From Siphonodentalium dalli (lineage: Eukaryota; Mollusca; Scaphopoda; Gadilida; Siphonodentaliidae): a stretch of 64,000 nucleotides of DNA. Under the pieces are notes generated by a model. The model did no database searches. It was not told the DNA's origin and worked only from the letters and a program-made list of their open reading frames with translations. Each line of letters begins with the position of its first letter. The first letter of the stretch is position 1. Shown here piece by piece: positions 1 through 9,702 of this stretch. Where the stretch lies: positions 10,185,287 through 10,249,286 of the forward strand of contig CP136061.1 of the NCBI GenBank assembly GCA_032622095.1, in the 5' to 3' direction. The position numbers and the translations under genes are program-made.

Positions 1-2400
1 TGTAGTTGGGAACGAGTCATTTTAGGATCATTCGGCCAAAAAATATGGCCGCTGGTGGCCATCTTGGATTTTACTCTTTGCATCACTAAATCCTTTGACA
101 CATCCTACAGACCACATCTCTGATCCGATCATCACCAATCTTCATATGGATCATCGGGGTGACCTCTAGATGGGAACAATTCATTTTGGGGTAATTTGGC
201 CAAAAAACATGGCCGCCATCAGCCATCTTGTATTTTACTCTTTGCATCACTAAATACTTTGGCGCGGGCTACAGGTCGTATCTTTGGTCTGATCTTTATG
301 AAATTTGTCATGAATGTTGACATGTAGATGGGAACGAGTCATTTTGGGGTCATTCGGTCAAAAAACATGGCCGCTGGTGGCCATCTTGGATTTCAAAATT
401 AAATCCATTGGCGCGGCCTACAGGCCGTACTGTTTGTGTGATCATCATAAAATTTGTCATGAATGTTGACATTTAGATGTAGATGGGAACGAGTCATTTT
501 AGGATCATTCGGCCAAAAAACATGGCCGCTGGTGGCCATCTTGGATTTTACTCTTTGCATCACTAAATCATTTGACACATCCTACAGACCACATCTCTGA
601 TCCGATCATCACCAAACTTCATATGGATCATCGGGGTGACCTCTAGATGGGAACGATTCATTTTAGGGTAATTTGGCCAAAAAACATGGCCGCCATCAGC
701 CATCTTGTATTTTACTCTTTGCATCACTAAATACTTTGGCGTCGGCTACAGGTCGTATCTTTGGTCTGATCTTTATGAAATTTTTCATGAATGTTAACAT
801 TGACATGTCGATGGGAACGAGTCATTTTGGGGTCATTCGGCCAAAAAACATGGCGTCTGGTGGCCATCTTGGATTTCAAAATTAAATCCATTGGCGCGGG
901 CTACAGGCCGTACTGTTTGTGTGATCATCATTAAATTTGTCATGAATGTTGACATTTACATGTAGATGGGAACGAGTCATTTTAGGATCATTCGGCCAAA
1001 AAACATGGCCGCTGGTGGCCATCTTTGATTTTACTCTTTGCATCACTAAATCCTTTGACACATCCTACAGACCACATCTCTGATCCGATCATCACCAAAC
1101 TTCATATGGATCATCGGGGCGACCTCTAGATGGGAACGAGTCATTTTGGGGTCATTTGGCCAAAAAACATGGCCGCCATCAGCCATCTTGGATTTTACTC
1201 TTTGCATCACTAAATACTTTCGCGTGGGCTACAGGTCGTATCTTTGGTTTGATGTTTATGAAATTTTTCATGTATGTTGACATTGACATGTAGATGGGAA
1301 CGAGTCATTTTGTGGTCATTCGGCCAAAAAACATGGCCGCTGGTGCCTGGTGGCCATCTTGGATTTCAAAATTAAATCCATTGGCGCGGCCTACAGGCCG
1401 TACTGTTTGTGTGATCATCATAAAATTTGTCATGAATGTTGACATTTACATGTAGTTGGGAACGAGTCATTTTAGGATCATTCGGTAAAAAACATGGCCG
1501 CCGTCAGCCATCTTTGATTTTACTCTGTGCATCACTAAATCCTTTGACACATCCTACAGACCACATCTCTGATCCGATCATCACCAAACTTTATATGGAT
1601 CATCGGGGCGACCTCTTGGTGGGAACGAGTCATTTTGGGGTCATTTGGCCAAAAAACATGGCCGCCATCAGCCATTTTGGATTTTACTCGTTGCGTCACT
1701 AAATACTTTGGCGCGGGCTACAGGTCGTATCTTTGATCTGATCTTTATGAATGTTGACATTGACATGTAGATGGGAACGAGTCATTTTGGGGTCATTCGA
1801 CAAAAAACATGTCGTCTTGTGGCCATCTTGGATTTCAAAATTAAATCAATTGGCGCGGGCTACAGGCCGTACTGTTTGTGTGATCATCATAAAATTTGTC
1901 ATGAATGTTGACATTTACATGTAGATGGGAACGAGTCATTTTAGGATCATTTGGCAAAAAACATGGCCGCCGTCAGCCATCTTGGATTTTACTCTTTGCA
2001 TCACTAAATCCTTTGACACATCCTACAGATCACATCCCTGATCTGATCATCACCAAACTTCATATGGATCATCGGGTGACCTCTTGATGGGAACAAGTCA
2101 TTTTGGGGTCATTCGGCAAAAAAATATGGCCACCAATGGCCATTTTGGATTTTACACTTTGTATGACTAAATATTTCTACAAGATCCATTAGCATGGGTT
2201 ATAGACCAATCTGTTTCTTTGATCTTTATGAAATTTGTCATGGATGTTGACATTGACATGTAGATGGGAATGAGTCATTTTGGGTCATTTGGCAACAAAA
2301 ACATGGCCGCCGGTGGCCATTTTAGAATTTATTCTTTGCATCACTAAATCTTTTGGCACACCCTACAGACCACATCCCTCCATTTACTGTCAACCATTAA
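1..2400 (+). repeat. 160-bp modules in about 480-bp higher-order units
   Basis: The phrase GATGGGAACGAGTCATTTT recurs about every 160 bp, followed by CATGGCCGCC and CCATCTTGGAT blocks. Three module types alternate so that the whole pattern repeats near 3, 481, 963, 1453 and 1921. The array is cut by the window start. It ends in a tail with TACAGTGTCATTGACACTTTC near 2425, also found at the end of the copy at 20.2-21.35 kb. Short ORFs here are not genes. Confidence 0.85.
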
Positions 2401-2717
2401 ATTATTCCCCTACCTAAGTTGAGCTACAGTGTCATTGACACTTTCATTTTGGTGAGAGTGACCCCTTCAGCTTAAGTACGGTACATGTACCGGTATGTCA
2501 TAAACCAGAAGGCCTAATGGCAAATACATTGAAATTAACAGGAATGCAAATGCAATGATAAGATAATTCACCTCCCATCAAATGATGCAGGGACAATCAT
2601 GCTGACATGGTGATATTCACATGCTTGGGTCAGTTACATGTATGTGTGAATAAATGTGTGGATATCATGCAGTACTAGTATATTGATGGGAATTATTCCG
2701 ACCTACATGTACACACA
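2401..2717. other. Non-coding spacer
   Basis: Tail of the modular repeat, then about 250 bases with no recognisable gene, hairpin or tandem repeat. Confidence 0.5.
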
Positions 2718-2725
2718 CGTATGTG

Positions 2726-5123
2726 TAGTGATGTAACGATACGGGGGTTATCGGTAAAAGCCGATAGCCGATATTTTCAGTAGAATTATCAGCCGATCCG
2801 ATACAGATACCGATAAGTCTTGTACATGAACAAAACTCCATATCAATTTGTCTTTTAAATTGCAAAGTATTGTCGGCAAAGAACCAATAACCTGGTCGCC
2901 AAAAAGTTTAGTTTACATTCCCCAAAAACCCTGGCAAAACTATTTAATATTTCGTTGCATTCAAAAATTTGTTTGATTCCGTTACTGTGCCTAACGGAAT
3001 CAGTCCATAATCCATTTGAGTCAATGACTCAATTTCAATTTGCCAAACTCAATCTTTTTCAGAAGTTGAACTTGCGTTTAATAACACCTGCAATGTTGCA
3101 ATTGTTGACATTTTCTCTGCCCATGGTTCCATCAAACAAGTTAGTCACCTCCTCCATCTTCAGTCATCGTATACCAAATAAAATAAAATACTTTATTGGA
3201 CTAGACGAGAACTATACCAGAACGTCAATCAATTTGAATCAAAAGCACTTTAAACACACACACTTAAATGTTGTTAACACGTGATGTTTCTATATATTGA
3301 GGAATAGCGAGTCACAACTGCAGCGACTTTAATGCAAACTGGTCAAGTGTGACTCGTCTATTTATAAACACTGTGATTTTTATGTTTACCCATACCATGT
3401 ATGGTAAACATAGTGTCGTTGTCCGGATTGACCACTCGTCGTTCGTCCGTCCGTCCGTCCGTCTGTCCGTCCGTCTGTCCGTCCGTCTGTCCGTCCGTAG
3501 ACACTTTACGTGTAATGCGATAACTCAAACATTTTCTACCTTATCAAAACCAAATTTTGTATATGGGGTTTTCAGCCCAAAATACAGATCGAGTTCGAAT
3601 ATGGGTTTGATCCGACTTTTTTTTACAGAGTTATGGAACTTTTTCGACTTAGAATTCACGCATTCTGCCATAACTCAAAATTTTTTTATCTGATCGGAAC
3701 CAAATTTGGTATGTGAGTTTCTCGGCCCAAAATACAGACCGAGTTCGAATATGGGTTTGATCCGAGTTTTTTTTACAGAGTTATGGCCCTTTTTTGACTT
3801 AGAATTCATGAATTCTGCCATAACTCAAACATTTTTTATCTGATTCTAACCAAATATGGTATATGAGGTTCTCAGACCAACATACTGATTGAGTTCGAAT
3901 ATGGGTTTGATCGGATGTTTTTTAATGGAGTTATGGTCCTTTGACATATAGTTCACACATACTTCGATAAAGCAACCATTTTTCATCTGATAGGAGCCAA
4001 ATTTGGTATATGAGTTTCTCAACTCAAAATACAGAACGAGTTTGAATATGGGTTAGATCCAATTTGTTATACCAGAGATATGGCCCTTTTTCAACTAAGA
4101 ATTATCCAATTATAACCCAAGTAACTTACAATTAATGAATACCTCAGCCTCACAGCTTCTCTGTGAGAGAGATAAAAAGACATGGTTTATTGAGAGTTAT
4201 TTATAGCCCTCATATGTTCCCTCTGTATAAGAGATACAAATTAGTGAATTATTGGATAAATTGATTTAGCTATCTTATTAACCACAACTTAATGTGAATT
4301 TATTTAACTAGACCAATGGAGCTCTCTAAGTCCTTGGATGATGGGACTACATTGGATCAAACAGGGCAGAGATAGGTGATTTAACCCCTTTTACCCATTC
4401 CATGTCTTTTAACCTTTTCCATTAAATAAATAATTATATTATTTTGATATCTCACATGGCAATTTGCAACAACATGAATAGAACTGCTTATACTATGATA
4501 GTGGTGACAGGCTCTAGAGTTTAGACGTTATATTAACCCTTCTATATTGACTCATACATTCCAATAATTTGTGTTATTACTGGTTATTATGTACATTTGC
4601 CATATACTACTTCATATCATAACAGTATACTCTATAATTCAACATTAAAAGATTATGATTCTGATTATAACAATTTACTATCGCCAAGGGATGGGTTAAA
4701 CATCTGCCGATCGTGATCGGCCTCTCGTTAGTTTACTGTGTCATGTGTCAACACGTGGCATATTAGTGATTCCTACTCAGACATAAAATGCATGCAAATA
4801 ATCGTTTGATCTTGCTGCCCGGTACCCGCCTTGGGAATATAATAACAATGTGACAACTTACTGTCGCACGTGTCATAATGGTATATCACTGTATGTGATT
4901 GAGGGCTGACCCGTGGGTAAAATAGTCGCTATTTTTTCTGGAAAATCCCATCATTTATTTAATATTAAAGTCGGAATTGGTGTAACAACGTTCACAAAGG
5001 ACGCGACATGTATCGGTTGACGATATCGGCCGGGAGACTAAATTTAGCTGATACCGATATCTTGCCGATACCACATATATCGGCCCGATCTGATAGCCGA
5101 TACCGATAATCGGTACATCACTA
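2726..5123. mobile_element. hAT-type non-autonomous transposon, 2.4 kb
   Basis: Termini TAGTGATGTAACGATAC and CGGTACATCACTA are inverted, and an exact 8-bp duplication CGTATGTG flanks it (2718-2725, 5124-5131). Many subterminal CCGATA/TATCGG words sit at both ends. No transposase-like ORF. An 8-bp TSD with subterminal repeats is typical of hAT elements. Confidence 0.85.
3430..4110 (+). repeat. GTCCGTCCG-headed modular repeat inside the hAT element
   Basis: A GTCCGTCCGTCTGTCC microsatellite is followed by four modules of about 160 bp with CATAACTCAAA, ACCAAATTTGGTATATGAG, GAGTTCGAATATGGGTTTGA and GAGTTATGGCCC. The ORF across it encodes an RPSVRLSVR run and is an artefact. Confidence 0.8.
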
Positions 5124-5180
5124 CGTATGTGTACTCTTCAGCCTTCATGCATGTTTATGGCCTACATGTATCTCGTTATG

Positions 5181-6211
5181 CAGGCTTTCTGCCAGGTTTT
5201 GGGGAACCCTGTATCCGCCGAGGGGAAAATGCAGTCAATGTTTTCAATGTCGTGGAAACACTAGTGGACCTACTTTTGTTGTATCGGCCAATTGAAGAAT
5301 CAGAGAGTAGATTTGCTGATCGTTTTGCATTCATTTTCTACCCAAGTTACTTTGCTATCAACTGCAATAACTTTAAATCCTAGAAAATTTATTAGATAGA
5401 AATTAATTGCCAGGTTTAATAATAGATCACCGGTGGTGAAGGCCTTGCGTTGTTCCCAGTATACGGAAATGCGCCCGTTGAAGTTAAACGACTCACTATT
5501 CAAGACTCGGCAGATAGTTTGGATGCATAACGTGCCGGAATAAACACTCAGCAGATAGACGATTAGCAGGTTGGAAGCAATGAAGGAATAGAATAAAGGC
5601 GCAATGTTTTAGTTCTAAATATCAAGCTAAATTATAATAAACATAGAAAAGATGCTTTGAAAAAAATGGAGTGATATATATATTTTACAACATGAAGATA
5701 GAATCAGTGGGGGACTGGGTATGAATAAATTATTGGCGGTTATTTTTCGTAACATAACTAGCGGACTCCAAAGCATGTGTTTTAGCGATGTTGGGTTTGA
5801 TCACTTCCTCAGTTCATCTAACTGTGTCTGCAGGTTGGAGCTAGCGTGCAACGTGCAGAGCCGGGTGTGCTCGTTCAGCATTTCAGTAAAAACTAAATAA
5901 AGTGTGCTCTATATTCTAAATGGAACACATCGACCCTGCACGTTCAATGTTAGCTCCGGCCTACAGACATACTGACTTTCAACTTTTAGTGTTAGATCGG
6001 TCCGAGTGTGTATTCTCGCTAGAAATCAAATAAAGTTGTCAACTATTTAAATTTCTTTGTACTGTCCCAACAAAATTGAGAAGTAAACATCTTTATACCT
6101 TTATACATATGGAATATGTCCTGTGGTATGACAGAAGGGGGAAAATCGGCTGGGGGGAATGGGAGTATGGGACCCTTAAAGGGACCCCCTGCCCTACTAG
6201 TGGAAAGCCTG
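5181..6211. mobile_element. CAGG/CCTG-ended element, 1.0 kb, 7-bp TSD
   Basis: Starts CAGGCTTTCTGCCAGG and ends CTAGTGGAAAGCCTG. The 7-bp sequence CGTTATG lies directly on both sides (5174-5180, 6212-6218). The interior resembles the element at 30017-30863. No transposase ORF. Termini suggest a hAT-like or P-like superfamily. Confidence 0.75.
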
Positions 6212-6279
6212 CGTTATGACATAAGATTCAACGAGGATAGCCACCATGTTCCCCATGCACTTCATATTCACACTGTTGA

Positions 6280-7250
6280 CAGGGTGATTTCGGACACCAC
6301 CCAAGGGACACAAAAACAAATATCACAAAATGGCTATGATAGTTTTAAGATTAATACAAATTATACATTCTTTAGACCTAAGCAGGGCTGGCGGTCTAGA
6401 AAATCCAGGAGGGCTATTAATAGCCCTCCTAGATTAGCCTAGGAGGGCTATAGCCCTCCTCAACTTTTACAGTTTTGATATTTTACCTGAGTTCATACAG
6501 TTCAGGCCTTGCAGTTTGATAATTGCAGGAGGGCTGAAAATAGCCCTCTTGGGTTGCCTTAGAATGGCTAATAGCCCACCTAGACTTCCCTCTTCTCGTG
6601 AATTCATGTTATCTGTGCAGTGGATATTACTAGTGGCATTGAACACAGCCTGGTTCTTTGTTGCTGAGAACATACCAGAAGATGTCAGAGATTAGCAGAA
6701 AGTTTTTGTTATATGTCCTAACAGGTTACAGTTTCACAAAGTTAATTTCATGTTGGCGAGTTTTTACCAGCTTTAGGGGGGCTGAAAATAGCCCTCCTGG
6801 TGTCAATTTGTGAGGGCTGTAGGAGGGCTATCAAATAGCCCTCCTCAGATTTCCAGGCCTGGAGTCAGTGACTAGTACATGTAAGTACAAGCCTGGACAC
6901 ATTTAATTTATAGTGAGATAGAAAATATAGGCTATATTATCAGTCATAGCAGAAGATGTCTACCCTTGGCTAGTGTCCGAAGCTCAAACAACATTTAAAA
7001 TTTAGGTCAGTGTTGATTGATAAGTAAACACAAGTGGATTTATAAAAGCTTTGTGTCATAAAAACCTTTATATGTTTGTACCCTTAGAGATTCATACTGT
7101 CTGAAGTCACCTCGCTGTCCCAAATCACCACAGTTTACGGTACTCTTGTGTCTGGAATAAAAGTGTAGTCTGGAATATACTAGTAAGTGCTGGGTGGAAA
7201 TTTTCATCGAAACACAGTCTTGCACTTTAATAGTGACGTTGCATTACAAA
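6280..7250. repeat. Dispersed repeat, second copy at 23.9-24.5 kb
   Basis: Shared blocks include AACAAATATCACAAAAT, ACAAGCCTGGACACATTT, GGCTAGTGTCCGAA and GTACCCTTAGAGATTCATAC, in the same order in both copies. This copy is interrupted by the hairpin-rich insertion at 6383-6861. Class unknown. Confidence 0.7.
6383..6861. mobile_element. Hairpin-rich insertion (AGGAGGGCTA / TAGCCCTCCT)
   Basis: Begins CAGGGCTGGCGGTC and ends TTTCCAGGCCTG. Repeated short palindromes of AGGAGGGCTATTAATAGCCC type occur near 6407, 6440, 6525 and 6820. The related repeat at 24.0 kb lacks this block and so provides an approximate empty site. No clear TSD. Confidence 0.6.
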
Positions 7251-7368
7251 ATCCCGGTGCTGCAAACCACAATCAAAGTGAAAGTGACAAACAGGAACAC
7301 TGTTCAAAACAGTAACACAATGCAGCAATACAATTCTTCTATTGGCTAGCGAGTTGGTATTAGCAGAT

Positions 7369-7780
7369 TTAACCCTTTACCCAACAAACCGGCCAAAAAC
7401 GGTCAAATAAAGCTGCAACAGCCTAAATTATCTTGGGTCTGTCTCAATAAAACCATACAAATAAGAGAATGCATTGGCCTAAAAAAAATCTTTTTTTTAA
7501 CACTTTTTACCATTTTTTCTTACATTCTTTAACAATTTTATAATTTTTAATGTGTTAAGCCAATGCATTCTCTTATATATGTGAGGCGACCTATGGTCGA
7601 CTCGCATATATAAGAGAATGCATTGGCACAGGGCATAACTGTAACCATCACAATGTGGTCAATGAGCCGGTTCCAATGATATCCATATTTGTATGGTTTT
7701 ATTGAGACAGACCCAAGATAATTTAGGCTGTTGCAGCTTTATTTGGCCGTTTTTGGCCGGTTTGTTGGGTAAAGGGTTAA
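7369..7780. mobile_element. piggyBac-type MITE, full length (412 bp)
   Basis: TTAA at each end, then inverted arms of about 95 bp starting CCCTTTACCCAACAAACCGG. The centre has the hairpin core AATGCATTCTCTTATATATG and its complement around a GGCGACCTATGGTCGAC loop. The TTAA target and CCCTTT start fit piggyBac-derived MITEs. Confidence 0.85.
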
Positions 7781-7821
7781 TAGCAGTTTGGATTGCCCTG
7801 CCGCTCCTCTGTTGCATCGCT

Positions 7822-8482
7822 AAATCATGAATCCTGGACGCGCATGGTGGAAGTCTTATCTATAATGATGTGTTGCGTGATGTACATGTTAAATCATGAA
7901 TCCTGGACGCGCATGGTGGAAGTCTTATCTATAATGATGTGTTGCGTGATGTACATGTTAAATCATGAATCCTGGACGCGCATGGTGGAAGTCTTATCTA
8001 TAATGATGTGTTGCGTGATGTACATGTTAAATCATGAATCCTGGACGCGCATTGTGGAAGTCTTATCTATAATGATGTGTTGCGTGATGTACATGTTAAC
8101 CCTTTACCCAACAAAACGGCCAAAACCGGCCAAATAAAGCTTCAACAGCCTAAAATATCTTCGGTCTGTCTCAATAACACCATACAAATATGGATATCAT
8201 TGGAACCGGCTCCTTGACCACATTGTGATAGTTACAGTTAGCCCTGTGCCAATGCATTCTCTTATATATGCGAGGCGACCTATGGTCCACTCGCATATAT
8301 AAGAGAATGCATTGGCACAGGGCCCTTCTGTTGGGTAAAGGGTTAAATCATGAATCCTGGACCCGCATGGTGGAAGTCTTATCTATAATGATGTGTTGCG
8401 TGATGTACATGTTAAATCATGAATCCTGGACGCGCATTGTGGAAGTCTTATCTATAATGATGTGTTGCGTGATGTACATGTT
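7822..8482 (+). repeat. 69-bp tandem repeat, six units, split by a MITE
   Basis: Units start AAATCATGAATCCTGGACGC and end GTACATGTT. Four lie before and two after the MITE at 8096-8346. The 114-aa and 96-aa ORFs here are repeat translations. Confidence 0.92.
8096..8346. mobile_element. piggyBac-type MITE inserted in the 69-bp array
   Basis: The element runs from TTAACCCTTTACCCAAC to GTTGGGTAAAGGGTTAA. The undisturbed neighbouring units read GTACATGTTAAATCATG, so the TTAA was duplicated on insertion. It contains the GCATTCTCTTATATATGCGA hairpin core. Confidence 0.92.
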
Positions 8483-9202
8483 AATTTTGAGCTATTGGCC
8501 TATCGCAATGGGTTGGCGTCAGTCTTCTGTGCGTGTGTCCGTCAACAATTTCCGTTAGCACACCCCACATCTCTCATCCGGTCGTCACCAAACTTCATAA
8601 GGATCTTCGGGATGGCCTCTAGATGGGAGCCATCAGTATTGTCCGAAATCAGTTAAAAACATGGCCACAAGCAGCCATCTTGGATTTCAAATTTGAATCC
8701 ATCAGCACACCCTGCAGCCCGCATTTATTGGAGAATTATTTTGAAAATTTACAGGCATGTTTAGGATCGTCTCTAGATGGAAGCTATCAAATTTGAATTT
8801 TTTTCAATGAAAAGACATGACCGTCTGCAGCCATATTGGAGTTTACTCTTTGCATGACTAAATCCTTTGGCACAGCCTACAGAACACATCCCTCATCCAT
8901 TCGTCACCAAACTTAATATGGATCTTTTGGATGACCACTAGATGGGAGCCATCAAATTTTTCCGTATTTCATTGAGAAACAAAGCTGCCGACGGCCTTCT
9001 TGGATTTTACTCTTTCTATGACTAAATACTTTGGCGCACCTGAGATCATCACAAACCTTCAGACATCTAGATACAGTACACTAGCGATCCACGAAAAATA
9101 TGGCTGCACAGACTCTCGAGTGACCGCCACAAACAACTCACTCCTTACTTCCCGTACTCGCTGAATAGCTGCACTCAACACAATACACAATTTTCCCAGT
9201 TA
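8483..9202 (+). repeat. Degenerate copy of the GATGGGAAC/ATGGCC modular repeat
   Basis: Headed by a GTGCGTGTGTCCGTC stretch at 8529. Then diverged modules with GTCACCAAACTTCATAAGG, TCTAGATGGGAGCCATC and CAGCCATCTTGGATTT. The last 150 bases before the next MITE show nothing recognisable. Confidence 0.65.
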
Positions 9203-9212
9203 CAGCTCCAAT

Positions 9213-9406
9213 TACAGTAATGCCCTAAATAATCGACTCCTTAACCACAGCAGAATTATGGGTAACTTTTCAGGATTAAGTCGGAAATATGGCTTCTTGT
9301 CATTCATCGGAAAGCTCTCAGTGAGATCTTTCCGATGAATGACATTGGCAACAAACCATATTTTCTTGCTGTGGTTAAGGAGTCAATTATTTAGGGCATT
9401 ACTGTA
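9213..9406. mobile_element. 194-bp MITE with 10-bp target duplication
   Basis: Inverted ends TACAGTAATGCCCTAAATAA and their complement, matching over about 37 bases. Direct repeats CAGCTCCAAT flank it (9203-9212, 9407-9416). A 9-11-bp TSD suggests a Mutator-like origin (inference). It lies about 200 bp upstream of the LEM start codon. Confidence 0.8.
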
Positions 9407-9611
9407 CAGCTCCAATATTTATACCATAAGAGTGCAAACCTGTGAAATCAAATAAGACATACCGTACATATACATGTAGTTTCCTCAACCTCTTTAATGT
9501 GGGGTCCAAAAAATGATTATATACAAAACCCGATGCAAAGTAAATATTCTACGGTAGGTGACAGTGAATAATAATATATTTTTCGCCCACAGTTACCAGT
9601 AAAAATCAAGC
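9407..9611 (+). other. 5' flank / possible 5' UTR of the LEM gene
   Basis: About 200 bases without a repeat. A plausible splice acceptor is at 9591-9592. No clear TATA box or CpG-rich promoter is visible; if the acceptor is used, the promoter lies further upstream. Confidence 0.35.
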
Positions 9612-9702
9612 ATGCCACCGATTCCAGATGTTTCGATGCTCGACGATGAGGAGCTAGCTGAACAACTCCGCGAACATGGACTTACACCGGGTCCTATCGT
9701 AG
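9612..9702 (+). CDS. LEM gene coding exon 1 (residues 1-30 plus one base)
   Basis: Encodes MPPIPDVSMLDDEELAEQLR followed by EHGLTPGPIV, the first helices of the LEM fold. It ends in a strong donor, GTAG|GTAAGT, in phase 1. The last 35 bases and the donor are repeated in tandem just downstream. An AG at 9591-9592 (CGCCCACAG) could be the acceptor of a non-coding first exon, so transcription may start further upstream. Confidence 0.88.

Noticed and set aside
3349-3693. ORF with an RPSVRLSVR run
   Set aside because: Produced by the GTCCGTCC microsatellite of a modular repeat inside a transposon.
7793-8558. Repeat protein with 23-residue units
   Set aside because: Translation of a 69-bp tandem repeat that is interrupted by a MITE; no start context or splice support.
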